From assembly GCA_029168955.1 (NCBI GenBank), contig JAPDOI010001214.1, positions 144,468 through 208,467 on the forward strand: DNA of 64,000 bases, in the 5' to 3' direction. A model generated the notes under the pieces. The model was not told where the DNA came from. It did not search any database and saw nothing but the letters and a program-made list of their open reading frames with translations. This document shows positions 52,844 through 63,700 of the stretch, piece by piece; position 1 is the stretch's first letter, and each line of letters opens with the position of its first letter. This stretch comes from Aplectana chamaeleonis. Taxonomy: Eukaryota; Nematoda; Chromadorea; Rhabditida; Cosmocercidae. Both the position numbers and the translations under genes were made by a program.

Positions 52844-53665
52844 CCCGAACTAGTGTCAATCCAAAACTAGCGCCTTGTGTTGACGCTCCGCATATAAAGA
52901 AAAACCAAAAGCATGAACAAAATCATACATATTGCCACTTTGGCTTGTATAGCAGAGAAGACCCTCTGATATCAGCAAGCACGTACCAAGTTTCTGTGGC
53001 CTACACCTTCTGTTTTGGCTACGCTCAATGAAAAGGTCTGCAAATCGATAACACGCCCCAGCCATGTGATTCTCTGGGACGGGACCCTGAAGACTATTCT
53101 TGGGCCGACAGAAAGCCGGGTTTCGCTAAACCTGCTCTTACAGTCCTGACAGGCTCTTCGCACCGGTGCGCGGAATCCATCCAAAACAGACCATCATCAA
53201 AATAAATGGCTTCGAGAAGCACTCTCTCTCTCTCGGAGGATCGATCTCATCAATTCTGTGAACACAAAAAGTGCTAAGAAAAGGCCAAACGGAAGTACTA
53301 AAAATTGTCAGTCATGAATCGTTGTTCATGACACATAGTGTTCGTCACTCATGGCTCAGTCGGCTGTTACACTGCGAGCCTTAGTTCCTAATAGCGAAGC
53401 TCAATGTGAGGCATTCCGCTTCTTGTCGGGGTATAAATGGGTAGTCCGCTCAACGTAAGGGGGTTGGGTGTCCCAGAGACACCGGCGGACCCGCCTACAA
53501 TACTAGGCGATGGACAATCTACACGAAACAATTACAAACAATTTATTGTGACGAAGAACATAATGCGTGGTATATCATGGTGTGTAGTGCAACAAATGAT
53601 TATTATAAAAGTAAATGTACTACACAAGAAGAGCAACCACTAAACACGATATCGGAACGTTCTTT

Positions 53666-53735
53666 CCTTTCTGGATTTTTGCTGGAGAGGAATTCATTTC
53701 CGAACATCGTCCTCTCCAGCAAAAATCCAGAAAGG
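53666..53735. repeat. Hairpin with 26-bp perfect stem
   Basis: CCTTTCTGGATTTTTGCTGG plus AGAGGA is exactly inverted at 53710-53735, with an 18-nt loop. Directly downstream lies a second inverted-repeat unit (53748-53914). Confidence 0.6.
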
Positions 53736-53747
53736 TTGATGAAATCA

Positions 53748-53914
53748 GGGGTGCGTTCCAAGAAGATTTCCATGGGAGGAAAATGGGTCTGATAAGATAT
53801 AACGAATGATAATCTAACAGATAGGCTCATTTCATGCGGTCTCTCAATCTATCATTGGTCGGCTCTAATCAGATTCATTTTTCCTCCCGTGGAAATCTTC
53901 TTGGAACGCACCCC
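53748..53914. mobile_element. 167-bp MITE
   Basis: GGGGTGCGTTCCAAGAAGAT with TTCCATGGGAGGAAAA is matched inverted at the right end (to 53914). The TIR is about 45 bp with a few mismatches. There is no clear target duplication. Confidence 0.65.
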
Positions 53915-54165
53915 AGGTGGATTTTACATGGCGATACCGGATTTTCGGTCGAAGGAAGCCAAAAGTCCTCCGCTCGGCAGGAAGGGGAGAATTTTTCCCA
54001 CGCCTCCATACCTAGCCTTACTCCAGAGTAGGCACTTTTTGCGAAAAGCTAGGTTTAAAAATTTCCTGAGCTTCTTAATAATAGCTACGGATAGCGGATT
54101 GCTCATGACGTAATAATATGGGAGGAGAGGAGGATGTCCTTGTACGGCTCCTGAGGCGAGCAACA

Positions 54166-54471
54166 TCACAACTTCTCAGTTTCAGGATCAACAAAAGGAA
54201 AATTCTCATTCGCCAAATTCGCATTTTCCCAAAGAAAACTCAGGAATGGTAGGAAACGGCAGAACGCCATGAAACCAAAGGAAATGACCGATGGTACGAA
54301 ATCCGATGCCACATTGTTCCAGAACTCGTGATCGCAATGAACAGAATCTGCCGAGAACTCCTGTGACGTTTTCTCGACACTCTTTGCTAACGCGAGGCCC
54401 GTCTTCGTGAGCGTCGGCTTCGATTTCGTGACAGTAGTCGAGGAATGGTGAGCAGGAGGCGTGGGATCCAT
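54166..54471 (-). CDS. Hypothetical 101-residue frame
   Basis: ATG at 54471 (MDPTPPAHHSSTTVTKSKPT), then a helical charged part, a hydrophobic segment (VPSVISFGFMAFCRFLPFLS) and an acidic end. It stops at 54166. A second minus frame starts there (MLLASGAVQGHPPLLPYYYV, down to 53924), overlapping the stop, so a frameshift or intron may link them. No domain was recognised. The composition is more protein-like than the other free-standing frames nearby. Confidence 0.35.
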   Translation of the reverse strand: MDPTPPAHHSSTTVTKSKPTLTKTGLALAKSVEKTSQEFSADSVHCDHEFWNNVASDFVPSVISFGFMAFCRFLPFLSFLWENANLANENFPFVDPETEKL

Positions 54472-54479
54472 AGCATTTC

Positions 54480-55619
54480 CATATAGACGGGTAACGGGCT
54501 CTGAGCTAGTAGCTCTTCATATTCCTACTTGGACTGCGCGAGGAGTCCCGTCAGTGAGCGAACCCATGTTCATCATCCAAAGAAGTCAGGACGAACGCTC
54601 GCAATGTTGAAACCAATGAAACGCGAGGAATAGGCTCGCTGTGGTAAAAAAGAAGAGAAGCCAACAACAACGTTGGTAGGCAAGCTAAACAGAAGCGGAT
54701 ACGACAGCACGCTTAGAAGAATAAGCCAAATTAAAGAAGGATAGCGAGCGCGTCACCCGAAACCCAAACCGATGCTGTCCACATTCCACTCAGGACACAA
54801 CCCCAACACCTCCAAGACCATGCGGGAAACTCAAAGCTTCATTTTCTGGAAGCGGTAAAATCATCTTCCACCTGAATCCTGACTGCCCCCTCCCAATTAG
54901 GTTAGCGCCTTTTTCGCTGTCCGCAGTTAGGATGGACCGTCGCCGTGTCGAAAACCAAGCGGTTCGTTGGTAGCCGTGTCGGGGGTCCCCTGTCGCGGAT
55001 GTGGTTCAGCCACTTTTGAAAAGGTGTCCGACCGGATATGGTTATGCTTCGGGCCGCTTATGTTCAGATTTTGGCCTCTCCGTGATGAAAGAATGATCGT
55101 TATAGTAAGATGTGAAAAATCAGTGCAACAGTTTGAAACGTTCCTGAACGCCGCGCTCCGCAGATGAGCGGTTTAAAACGGATACAGACCTTTAAAGTCT
55201 CATATGGAACACTACCTTCATCCGACGTATATCTGATCTGATTGTTTCAGTCAAAAACGAACAAGAAATTGATGCTTGGTTGATGCTCACGTTTCATCTA
55301 ACTAGACAGAAGAAAATTTCTGAAGATGGTATGGAGGATAGCCCTGTTTTCGAGACATTTCTCATTTTAAATGATACCTGAATGCTATCTCTGTCATATG
55401 CGAACATCTAACTTGAGTGGTCGCAACGTCTCGGCTACCAACTATTCTTACTCGAACAAATGCAATGTCAAATAAAATACGACAACGACGAGATACTCAA
55501 GAAAGGGGATCAAAGAAGAGTGCAGACACAACCTTGTCGGTATTCCTTAGCTCTGATTACTACCTTCTCTACTTTCCAAACTACCTTCTTTTGAACTACT
55601 TGCATTCACAACCTTGCAG
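54480..55619. other. Stretch upstream of the gene B membrane exon
   Basis: It contains a right-end fragment of MITE family F at about 54838-54895. An open frame from 55417 runs into the transmembrane exon, but the acceptor at 55610-55619 suggests this upstream part is intron. Nothing else was recognised. Confidence 0.3.
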
Positions 55620-55714
55620 TCTAATCTCAATGATTGTCGTCGGCGTAATCATTCTCATCATCTTACTTGTCATAATCATCGAAGGAATATTAACACTTCG
55701 GAAGAAAAATCGAG
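55620..55714 (+). CDS. Gene B transmembrane exon
   Basis: The acceptor ACAACCTTGCAG (to 55619) and donor GTACTT (from 55715) bound 95 nt (1 nt, 31 codons, 1 nt). The peptide starts LISMIVVGVIILIILLVIII and ends with basic LRKKNR. Entry and exit phases equal those of gene A exon 13177-13280, and both are a single membrane span plus stop-transfer. This predicts the same type I topology. Confidence 0.65.
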
Positions 55715-56726
55715 GTACTTTTTTATAACAATTTTAGCTTCTCCGTTCTATGAGTTCTGAGAGATAGGTCTATAAAAGATTTTCATGAATCAGTATTGCC
55801 TCTAGTTTGGAGCCAAATTCACTCACAAGGGATGACCTCCCGCGGTAGGAGATGTCATGAAAAAAGTTATTTTGAAAGTTGTGAGGGATGGATAGAGTAA
55901 CATTACTGTATGTTGGGTTTTACCTATGGGCCATCCGGTAGAGCAGAAAATCGAAAAAAAAACATGAAAAATGAGAGGGCGCATTCTCTTCAACCGTCCA
56001 CCATGGCTGTGCTTTCGGTTTTTCAGAAGCGAAAATTGGCTAGCCACTAGATCTAACACCCATCTTCCTCAATCTGATTCATTTGGATCAATATGGAATT
56101 TTTTCGACTTTTTCTTCGCCATATGCTCGCTTACTTACCTTCGAACTCCACATAATAGAACAAAATTCGGCGTAATCGAGCCTAGTTTAGTAGTTTTCAA
56201 TGAAGGGTCAGCACATGTATTGAGAGAGAGAGAGGAGGTGTTACTCTCATTGTTGAGTGAGTCAAGAAGAAGAAGAGAAGCGCGCGGCGGCATGTGTTGT
56301 GCAACCGATTGTCGCCTTCTGAAAATGAAAACTGCGGCCATGATGATAATTTTTAAGAGAGGATTCATCGCTTTGCTTCTTACAATGACAATGCTTTTTT
56401 CTCCGATGATTCGCAAACGACTTTGATGTGGTCAAGAAAGGTTTTTTCCTTTACACGAGGAAAGTAACACAAAGCCACAAAATGTTCACATTACAATATT
56501 TCTCAATGAACCCGAAATGCTAGCACAAGAAGGTGAAAAGAATAATTTTTAAATAAGGTGAGGAAATGCCCATATACTACAGGGATTCACGCGATGGAAA
56601 TGGTAAATTCAGTCAGATTGGAAAAACCAAGTCAAAATGTGATTCAGAAACCTCGTCGATAAGCAAACGAATAAATACAAAACAATTTTTCCAGAGTACT
56701 CAGACGAAAAAAGTTGTCGAGAATTC

Positions 56727-57045
56727 GGAGAGAAGTTGTCCAGAATTCGTACGAATTCAGGACAACTTCTCGCCTAATTCTCGACAACTTTTCGCCTAAT
56801 TCTCGACAACTCCTCGACTCATTCTCGACAACTTTTCGCCTAATTCTCGACAACTCCTCGACAACTTCTCGCCGGATTCTCGACAACTCCTCGGCTGACT
56901 CTCGACAACTTTGCGCCTAATTCTCGACAACTCCTCGACAACTTCTCGCCGGATTCTCGACAACTCCTCGGCTGACTCTCGACAACTTTTCGCCTAATTC
57001 TCGACAACTCCTCGTCTTATTCTCGACGAATTTTCGTTTTATTCT
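56727..57045. repeat. CTCGACAACT minisatellite, cluster 1
   Basis: About 14 units of 'AATTCTCGACAACTTTTCGCC' and TCGACAACTCCTCG variants, period 20-24 bp. The motif also forms a second cluster at 59088-59345. Both lie between gene B exons. Confidence 0.7.
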
Positions 57046-57299
57046 CCACAGCAGCTTTTCGCCTGATTTCTCCTCTGGAGAGTCCGTTACATTTCCGCAA
57101 GGAAATAATTTAAAATAAAATAAGTAAATAACAAAAAGAATATATATGAACACATCTATATTCAAACAAACGGTTTGATTACAAAAGGAGATATCTCACT
57201 ACATCTGTAGGACTTAAATGAATCAAAAGCGTCAGTTTTTTTGATAACTTTGTCAGCACTAAATTCAGCAGCAGTAATTATTCTCTTATTTTTAGGTAC

Positions 57300-58330
57300 T
57301 TGTAATTTTGTCGAACGATTTTTTCCAAATTTCGTTCGTTCCATGTTTCATCCGGACAATTTTTTCGATTTTCATTCGTTCGAGATCTGATTTTCGATTT
57401 TTTGAAAAAATCGTTGAACTTTGAACACGCTTCTCGAACCTAGGGTTACGCTGTTTCTCTTTATTCCTCAGGCCGAGTTGACGTGAGCGTGAGCGAACGC
57501 GACTTAGTAGAAATCAGATACTTGTGGAATATTCATTCTCTGACCGAGCGTTGTAAATAAATCGTTGAGACCGGTTTCGAAAAAAGATCCGAAACTACTA
57601 AGGAGCATCGAAAAAATCTAAACTTCGGGCGAGATTCGAAAAGATCCAAAATTTCGAACGACTTTCGAGAAAAAAGTCAAAATTTCTATTAGATTCGAAA
57701 ATTCGTTCTACCGTTCGACCTAGAAATTTCGAAAAATTTTCGAAATTTGTTCGTTTGGAATTTTTTCGAACAAACTTCGAAAAAATCCGAAATTTCGCTT
57801 AGTTTCGAAATTCGTTCGTTCCAACTCCGAAATTTCGAAAGGTTTTTGAAATTCGTTCGTTCGAATTTTTTAAATTTTTCGTTGTTTCGAACTTTTTCGA
57901 ACGATGTTTTTTCAGTATTCGTTTGTTCGACATTTTTTTCGAAATTGTAAAACTATAATGCTATTCAACATTCAAGGCGTGGCCATTTTCACACAGTATT
58001 CGACTTTCCTCGTTGAGGCCTACGCTACTTATATAAGCAAGAATGCGTTTTTGAAATTCCCGAATGTTTGAATTTTTCGAATGAAGCCCTTCTCAAATTT
58101 TCGAATGAATGACTAAATCCGAGTAGGAATCCACAGTTTTTTTTCTCGAAGGAAGAAATAAATTTGTATACCCGTTATGAATTCGATTGGAATGAATATT
58201 CGGAAAATCTATCTAACACATCATAAATATTTTGAACTTTTTTTCAGGCTGAGTAATCAAGTGTAGTGACCCGAAAATGGTTTAAAATTCGAAAAATCAA
58301 ATCTTTCGGTTCTCTTGTTGAACACAGTAC
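57300..58330. repeat. TTCGAAATT-rich degenerate repeat
   Basis: Dense GAATTCGTTCG, TTCGAAATTT and T-run/TTCGA words without a fixed period, resembling 3180-3600 and 45760-46450. Stop-rich on both strands. Confidence 0.4.
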
Positions 58331-59087
58331 TCGAAAAAGAAAAGCAAAAAAATTTAATACGATTGGTTTAGTCTCTCGAGTGAATGGAATATACTAGAAA
58401 ACTAGTAATTAAATTGCTCGAAAACTCCGATTGAATTTCTTAAGTAAATCTTATATTTGAAAAAAAAAACGAATAAGCGATAATTACAAAAGCCGGTATA
58501 GTTGGGCATACGAGGTTCGAGGAGCCAAGAGTGGGCGAGATCCCAGGTATCTGAAACACTCGTCAGCAGTAACGGGTGAGCAGATCTCGAATGGCAAATT
58601 ACTGTGGTGGTGCCTGGTAATACTCTAGGATGTGAAGACTGGCCTCTCTCATGTGCCAACACAAGGACAGGTCACACCTATCCATGCAGTGAAGGAGCAA
58701 CTCAATTGGGATAGGTAAGGACACTGCCACACCAATAGAATGCCGAATAATTGATGCAAGGTTAGGAGGTTCATATTTAGGCCAAGAACTGAATCACTTA
58801 AGATTTTTTCGATTGAATATTCCTAATTCTCAACAATCATTTTGATAATTCTAAGAACAACTTTTGAATAATGATATTTAAAAATCTCATTTTCCAGTAA
58901 CAGATCATAAAAGAAAGTTAAGTACTTGGAATCGCGAAAACTCTGAAATTTAGTTACTTCCATTTACAATCTTCCGGTAAAATCGATATGTCAAAACTCG
59001 AAAACGTGGAAAATCCCATAGAAATGTGATGTTCAAGAGTTCGGTGGAATGAATTATAAACGATAACCAGCTTGCTCAAGTTCGATG

Positions 59088-59345
59088 TGTCCTGAATTCT
59101 CGACAACTTTTCGACACATTCTCGTTTCGGAGAAAAGTTGTCTAGAATTCACATGGAATTCTCATCAACTATGTCCTTCTCCTGAGTTCTCGACAACTGT
59201 TCCAGAATTCCGGACAACTTCTCCGAAATTCTCGACAACTTCCCCATCTGCCAGAATTCTCGACAACTTCTTTCCACTTTCTGAATAACTTCTCGATTCT
59301 CGACCGATACTCAACAACTTCTCGATATATTCTGGACAACTAGTT
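59088..59345. repeat. CTCGACAACT minisatellite, cluster 2
   Basis: About 10 units of 'TGAATTCTCGACAACTT' spaced 20-40 bp apart, more diverged than cluster 1. Words such as CAGAATTCTCGACAACTTCT are nearly identical in both clusters. Confidence 0.65.
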
Positions 59346-59357
59346 TTACCTGAGTAT

Positions 59358-59443
59358 GCATGGCGGGAATCGAACCCGTAATCCAGCATCCCTCCGTAGT
59401 TTAGCATTCCCTATCGTTATCATCTCGACCATCGCTGCACGGT
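59358..59443 (-). pseudogene. tRNA-Ser(GCT)-like relic
   Basis: The minus strand has the D-arm/A-box GATGGTCGAGATGATAACG, an anticodon-loop-like ATGCTAAAC, a long variable region and a perfect B-box GGTTCGATTCC closing a T-arm (CGGGTTCGATTCCCG). The class II layout and GCT triplet point to tRNA-Ser. The acceptor stem pairs over only about 5 bp, so it is a decayed tRNA or a tRNA-Ser-derived SINE. Confidence 0.5.
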
Positions 59444-60232
59444 GTGGCTTAGGCAATTTGAATCAAGTGATCCGGAATGGAATGCACAGAGAGCTCGCAA
59501 ATGGTTCATATCTCACGAATGGGCCAGAATCAAACCGTCAAACCTTGTATAGGGCAATTCTATTGTAACTTAATGAGTGCCGAGCATATGAACTCACTTC
59601 AGCTGCTGCGAGCATGAGGATATAGGTAGTTTCAAGTGGTTTTTTCTTTTTTTTCTAGATTTCGGAAGGCCCGAAGGAAAAACCGAACATAGATAATTGT
59701 TACCTATCCATATCCCACAACTCTCAGAAGAACTTTTTTTCAGGACGTCTCCTTCCCCGGGGGGTCGTCCCTTGTCAGATCCGTATGCTGCGTCTTCTTC
59801 TCGCCCACAATCTCTCGTTGTTTTTACCCTCGCTTCACCACGCATGCTAAGGAACACTGTAATTTTCACTCCGAAATAAAAGATGCTGGCTTCGTCGAGG
59901 CGATATCTCGGTCGTAGTTGCGAGAAACCGCTTTTGCAGCCCGCAGCTCGAAAGTAGTCATGTTGTGACCACGGAGTCCAGGCATGACTAGTTCTTTTTT
60001 CGCACGGTCATTTTCAAGCTGCGTGCTGCAACAGCGGTTGTGTGCAACTGTGTAGCGATTATTCCAAAGCAGAATCCGTCTGTAAATAGCAGAATTCTTA
60101 CTATCTTAATTTGGCTAAAATTTATAGAAAGAGCCCTGGAGGAAGAGCGGATGGTGGGTGTGAACGTAGCCAAATAGTTTCTAACAGCAGCTGTCAGTGA
60201 AGTAAAACCAGTGAACGCCAAACTTTTTCCAG

Positions 60233-60331
60233 CTTCATCTTCCACGACCAATTAAATGTGAAGACATCAAAAGGGAGGAGTTTAAGTATAGCGGCGTACT
60301 TAAAATGGACACAGAATTGAAAGGACCGGTG
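60233..60331 (+). CDS. Gene B cytoplasmic exon (SGVL..LKGPV motif)
   Basis: Acceptor AACTTTTTCCAG (to 60232), donor GTAAGT (from 60332), exactly 33 codons, phase 0/0. It includes LPRPIKCEDIKREE and FKYSGVLKMDTELKGPV. It aligns with the end of gene A exon 14144-14287 and shares its 3' boundary. The charged composition suits a cytoplasmic tail. Confidence 0.7.
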
Positions 60332-60430
60332 GTAAGTAGCGCATCTATGCAACACATCTGGCTACCGATGAGGTTCTAGATGAAGGGCGCTCTGTGTCCC
60401 TTGTCCTAAGTAAGCGAAATTCCTATTTAG

Positions 60431-60541
60431 GAACATGTGGCACCGGATGCACTTGAAGGAGAAGAGCCTCTGAAGAAAGTTGAGTTTGACTCACGTCTAA
60501 ACGAGGTTGTCGATATTGGTTCGGCAGTGGAAATCTACAAG
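60431..60541 (+). CDS. Gene B cytoplasmic exon (LNEVVDIGS motif)
   Basis: Acceptor TCCTATTTAG (to 60430), donor GTGATA (from 60542), exactly 37 codons, phase 0/0. EHVAPDALEGEEPLKK is followed by VEFDSRLNEVVDIGSAVEI. It is the paralogue of gene A exon 18209-18313. A 99-nt intron separates it from the previous exon. The frame also stays open beyond the donor to about 60685, so retention or a different donor is possible. Confidence 0.7.
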
Positions 60542-60621
60542 GTGATAGCTTTGTTTATCCAGCACGGCATGCGGACCTGCTTTTTCCAACCCATGTTGAT
60601 GCTCTGCCAATCGTTCAACCC

Positions 60622-60646
60622 AATGACATCCAAGAAAAAAGTGATG
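60622..60646 (+). CDS. Gene B candidate counterpart of the 25-nt exon
   Basis: Eight codons and 1 nt (NDIQEKSD) before GTTAGG mirror gene A 18367-18391 in length, phase and donor. No AG lies directly before it. The true exon probably starts further upstream or uses a weak site, so only the 3' limit is supported. Confidence 0.3.
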
Positions 60647-60999
60647 GTTAGGAAATATTTAGGTTCTCATGATATGGTTAAGTGCTAGAATGTTCTAAAG
60701 TGTGTGAGGACCCTTTCTAACCACTAGACAACATCATAAGGCCAGTTTCGCAATCACCAAAAAAAGCACGAATTTCGGTTTTCTGTCCATTTTTTCTGTT
60801 TTCTGTAAAACTGGGCGAAATTTTACAGAAGGCAGAAAAAACTCGTAGATCGCGATTCGTAGCAAAACATGTCCTATGACAGGAGATCAAAGTCCTCCAA
60901 AGTTTTAGGGCGGGTTTTAACTGGACCCTGTGCGGTTTTATGCACTAAACACTTGAATTTCGCTAAATTAATACCCTAGCCATAAGTATGCCGCTTTTG

Positions 61000-62380
61000 T
61001 GAGGTATTCGAGTATAAATACCTCTTACGAGCGTGCGGAGTATGTTGATACTCCAGCGTCGAGGTATGAAAAAGCGGGGAGAGGTTGTAGCTTAATTAAT
61101 TAAGATGGAGATTAGTGAAATTGACGGCGGAGCTAAGGTCTGTCCAAATGAGACTGTCCGCTTACGCGATAGGCGAGAGTGTTGTTCGGTCGTCGCGAAG
61201 GTACTTTCCGAACCTAAGAATTTATTAGCAGGAATATCAGACTAGTGAATAATATCCTAGTCAGCTGCATCTCAGTTGTGGGCAGACTCGTCCGAAAATG
61301 TCTCCGTGACGACCGTTCGACACGCACGCCGACCGCTTGGGTGGACAGTCATATTCGGAGAGACTTTAGATGCAGATGATAAAGCTGTCACAGCGGTACT
61401 TGCTGCTCCGCCATGTTATATCGAGCTGAACGTCAGATCATTTAGGAATCTTTAATAGTCCTCACCATGAGGGCAGCACTCGGTTTCAATTTCATAAAAT
61501 TTTGGCATGTAGGTTGTGATAGAGACATAGTTATTACTACTCGTAGCAAGGGCATCCTCACAAGTTACTTCATTTTGCTCAATTCTCACAACGCTAAAAC
61601 GATTTCGTTTGTAAGCGACTATGCATTACACCCTTTTTGCACAGACATACCTTGATTTAACCCACCTAGAGGCTGCTCTCACATCAACAGTAAATGTACG
61701 GGCCGACTCTCCAAAGAGAATTGATCACCTTCAATAATAGTTTCGGAAATATACTGCATTTAAATTGTTTTGATTTTTGCGCACTTTCAGACTCCCAAGA
61801 AGTCGAAGGCAAGAGAAAGTCATGAGAAGGTGCAATCGAAATTAGCATTCGGCCAAGAGTTGACAGTTTAACTTCAACTTTTCTTCTGCATCAATTTTTC
61901 GAATTACAGCTTTTTTTAGAAAAAGAAAAGAGGAAGTGAAATCAAAGAACATGTGAGTTTAACGTTCGAGTGTTAGGCACTATTCGTATTTATTATCTTA
62001 ACGATGTGTGGCTTATTCAAAGTGGTCCGCAATTCATGATTGGGAACCGCGGTCACGATGGGTTTGCTGCTATATTTGGACACAGTTTTGAGCAGCAGGC
62101 ACGAGCACAACGCAGGGTCAAACCAATCCCAGTCTCAGAAATCTGGGGTAATGTGGCTTGGGCGGCGAAACTGTGGCTGCTTCTACTCATAAATTTTTCA
62201 TAAAATTGCGCCTCACCATTTGATAAGCTGCATTGGACCCTTTCTCTCGAAGAAAGTACAAAAAGAACAGATAAGTCTGCAACCAATCATGAAACGTTCG
62301 ATACGGAACAAGCAGTTACGCGGTTCTTGGTGCTGAGGCCGCTGGACTTCTTAGCAGATCGAATGTTAAGTAACATCGGC
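61000..62380. other. Gene B intron, mostly unassigned
   Basis: An acceptor GCGCACTTTCAG at about 61790 leads into a basic frame (TPKKSKARESHEKVQSKL) ending at TAA 61868, a possible alternative terminal exon. Otherwise no gene or transposon end was recognised. Confidence 0.3.
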
Positions 62381-62387
62381 TTGAAAC

Positions 62388-62490
62388 CTAATGAGACTGC
62401 GTTCACCCTTGGAGGTTGGCCCGAACTCGGCGGACCTGCGCTATAGCATAAGGAACCGAATTTGCGCCAACCTTCAATAGGGATTATAGT
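62388..62490. mobile_element. Short relative of the 16987 MITE
   Basis: TAATGAGACT, GGAGGTTGGC..GAACTCGG and TTTGCGCCAACCTTCAATAG match the two ends of the 16987-17283 element with the centre deleted. Confidence 0.55.
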
Positions 62491-62935
62491 GAGTATATCA
62501 AAGTATAACATCACTCGTTGGATTTGGTCAGAAGCGCGTCAGAACGCGATTCTATGTATAGCGTCCTTCCTGAAAAACTCCTTCCAAATTAAACCTGTTC
62601 GGATCTGAAAAAATATTGAAGGTCCTGGTGGGAAAGCTATCCATTGGTACAATGATTGCTAGGATGTGAGTTTGAACAAAAAAAAAACGGGATGGAATTT
62701 TCAGTGTGCCATGCAGTACACAAGTGCAGTATACGGCTGCGGAGCGCTATGTGTACCATGTTGCATTGACATCTCGAACATTTTTGCTCAAATCCAAATC
62801 ATGATTACCATCATATTGCAGAGCTAAGAACACGGAAACGCGTTCCAGCTCGCCTCCTGGCCGAATCTTACGAGCGGTATTGTATCAGTCTAAAAAAACT
62901 GCTCGTCATAGTTTTTTTCGAAATTGTTTTTTCAG

Positions 62936-63162
62936 AGGAAGTTGTCGAAGGATGCGAAGCTCAAAAAGTCCCTTCTGAAGAAGCAGGTAGATTTTTCCAG
63001 GACTTTCTCCGTCGAACTGCAGCTGAGGTGATCAGAAAACGCAGGGCACAGGCAATTCTCGAAGTAACTCAGCATACACTAGAAAGTATGATACTACATA
63101 TTGTACCAATAGTCCTCTGCTCGGCGCATCTCAAGCCAGAAACTAATTCAATCGTAGCGTAA
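62936..63162 (+). CDS. Gene B probable terminal exon
   Basis: The acceptor TTGTTTTTTCAG ends at 62935. Two bases plus the G left by the 25-nt exon give Glu, then 74 codons run to TAA at 63160-63162. It begins EVVEGCEAQKVPSEEAGRFF and continues QDFLRRTAAEVIRKRRAQAI, an acidic lead and amphipathic basic helix. Entry phase and the initial Glu-Glu match gene A exon 18554. A donor GTAACT at 63064 could end it earlier. Confidence 0.45.
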
Positions 63163-63292
63163 AACGCGACTCTGGCTTTGGTGAGAGAATACCACTTCTC
63201 CAAGAAGCTGATAAGGGAAATGTCTAAAGCGTGAAACGCATTTGCGAAAACGAATTGTGTTGTCAGTATCCCGAGATGTTGGTTGCCAAGAG

Positions 63293-63700
63293 TTATGAGC
63301 TCAAGGGGGTCGTTACTTCAAAGGCAAGGTTCGGCCAAATTTTGACAATACCGAAATTCGGGTTGGATAGATTAGGCTGGCCTAGGTGAACATCGTCTGA
63401 AAGTTTTACGACCTCTGAGTCCTTACTTCTGGAGAAAACAGCCTTTAGTTTAGGGATTACGGTATTCATAACATTATAATCATTGCCAGAATGACCGATA
63501 TTTACACTACAAGTTTGAATAATGCGTGGACGATGGTTAAAACATGGACGATGGATACACTTTTCTGACACAGCGGTTGACGGAAGCGGCTGGAAGACAC
63601 GTTTTTTACGCAGTTTTCGCATGTTCTTTGGGACTACCTGTAGCATGCGCACCGATTCAACGGAAAATCTCAGCATCGAAATTCTGCCCGGACCCTGCAT
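63293..63700 (-). CDS. Hypothetical 135-codon frame
   Basis: ATG at 63700. The N-terminus is basic (VVPKNMRKLRKKRVFQPLPS), and the rest is mixed with no hydrophobic span (SVNIGHSGNDYNVMNTVIPK; HLGQPNLSNPNFGIVKIWPN). It runs to a stop at 63293. No domain was recognised. It may be part of a repeat or a gene extending beyond it; splice context was not found. Confidence 0.3.
   Translation of the reverse strand: MQGPGRISMLRFSVESVRMLQVVPKNMRKLRKKRVFQPLPSTAVSEKCIHRPCFNHRPRIIQTCSVNIGHSGNDYNVMNTVIPKLKAVFSRSKDSEVVKLSDDVHLGQPNLSNPNFGIVKIWPNLAFEVTTPLSS

Noticed and set aside
58500..58740. Possible structured RNA or tRNA near GAGGTTCGAGGAGCC
   Set aside because: No cloverleaf, no A-box at the right distance, and no match to 5S rRNA or SL RNA that I could recognise.
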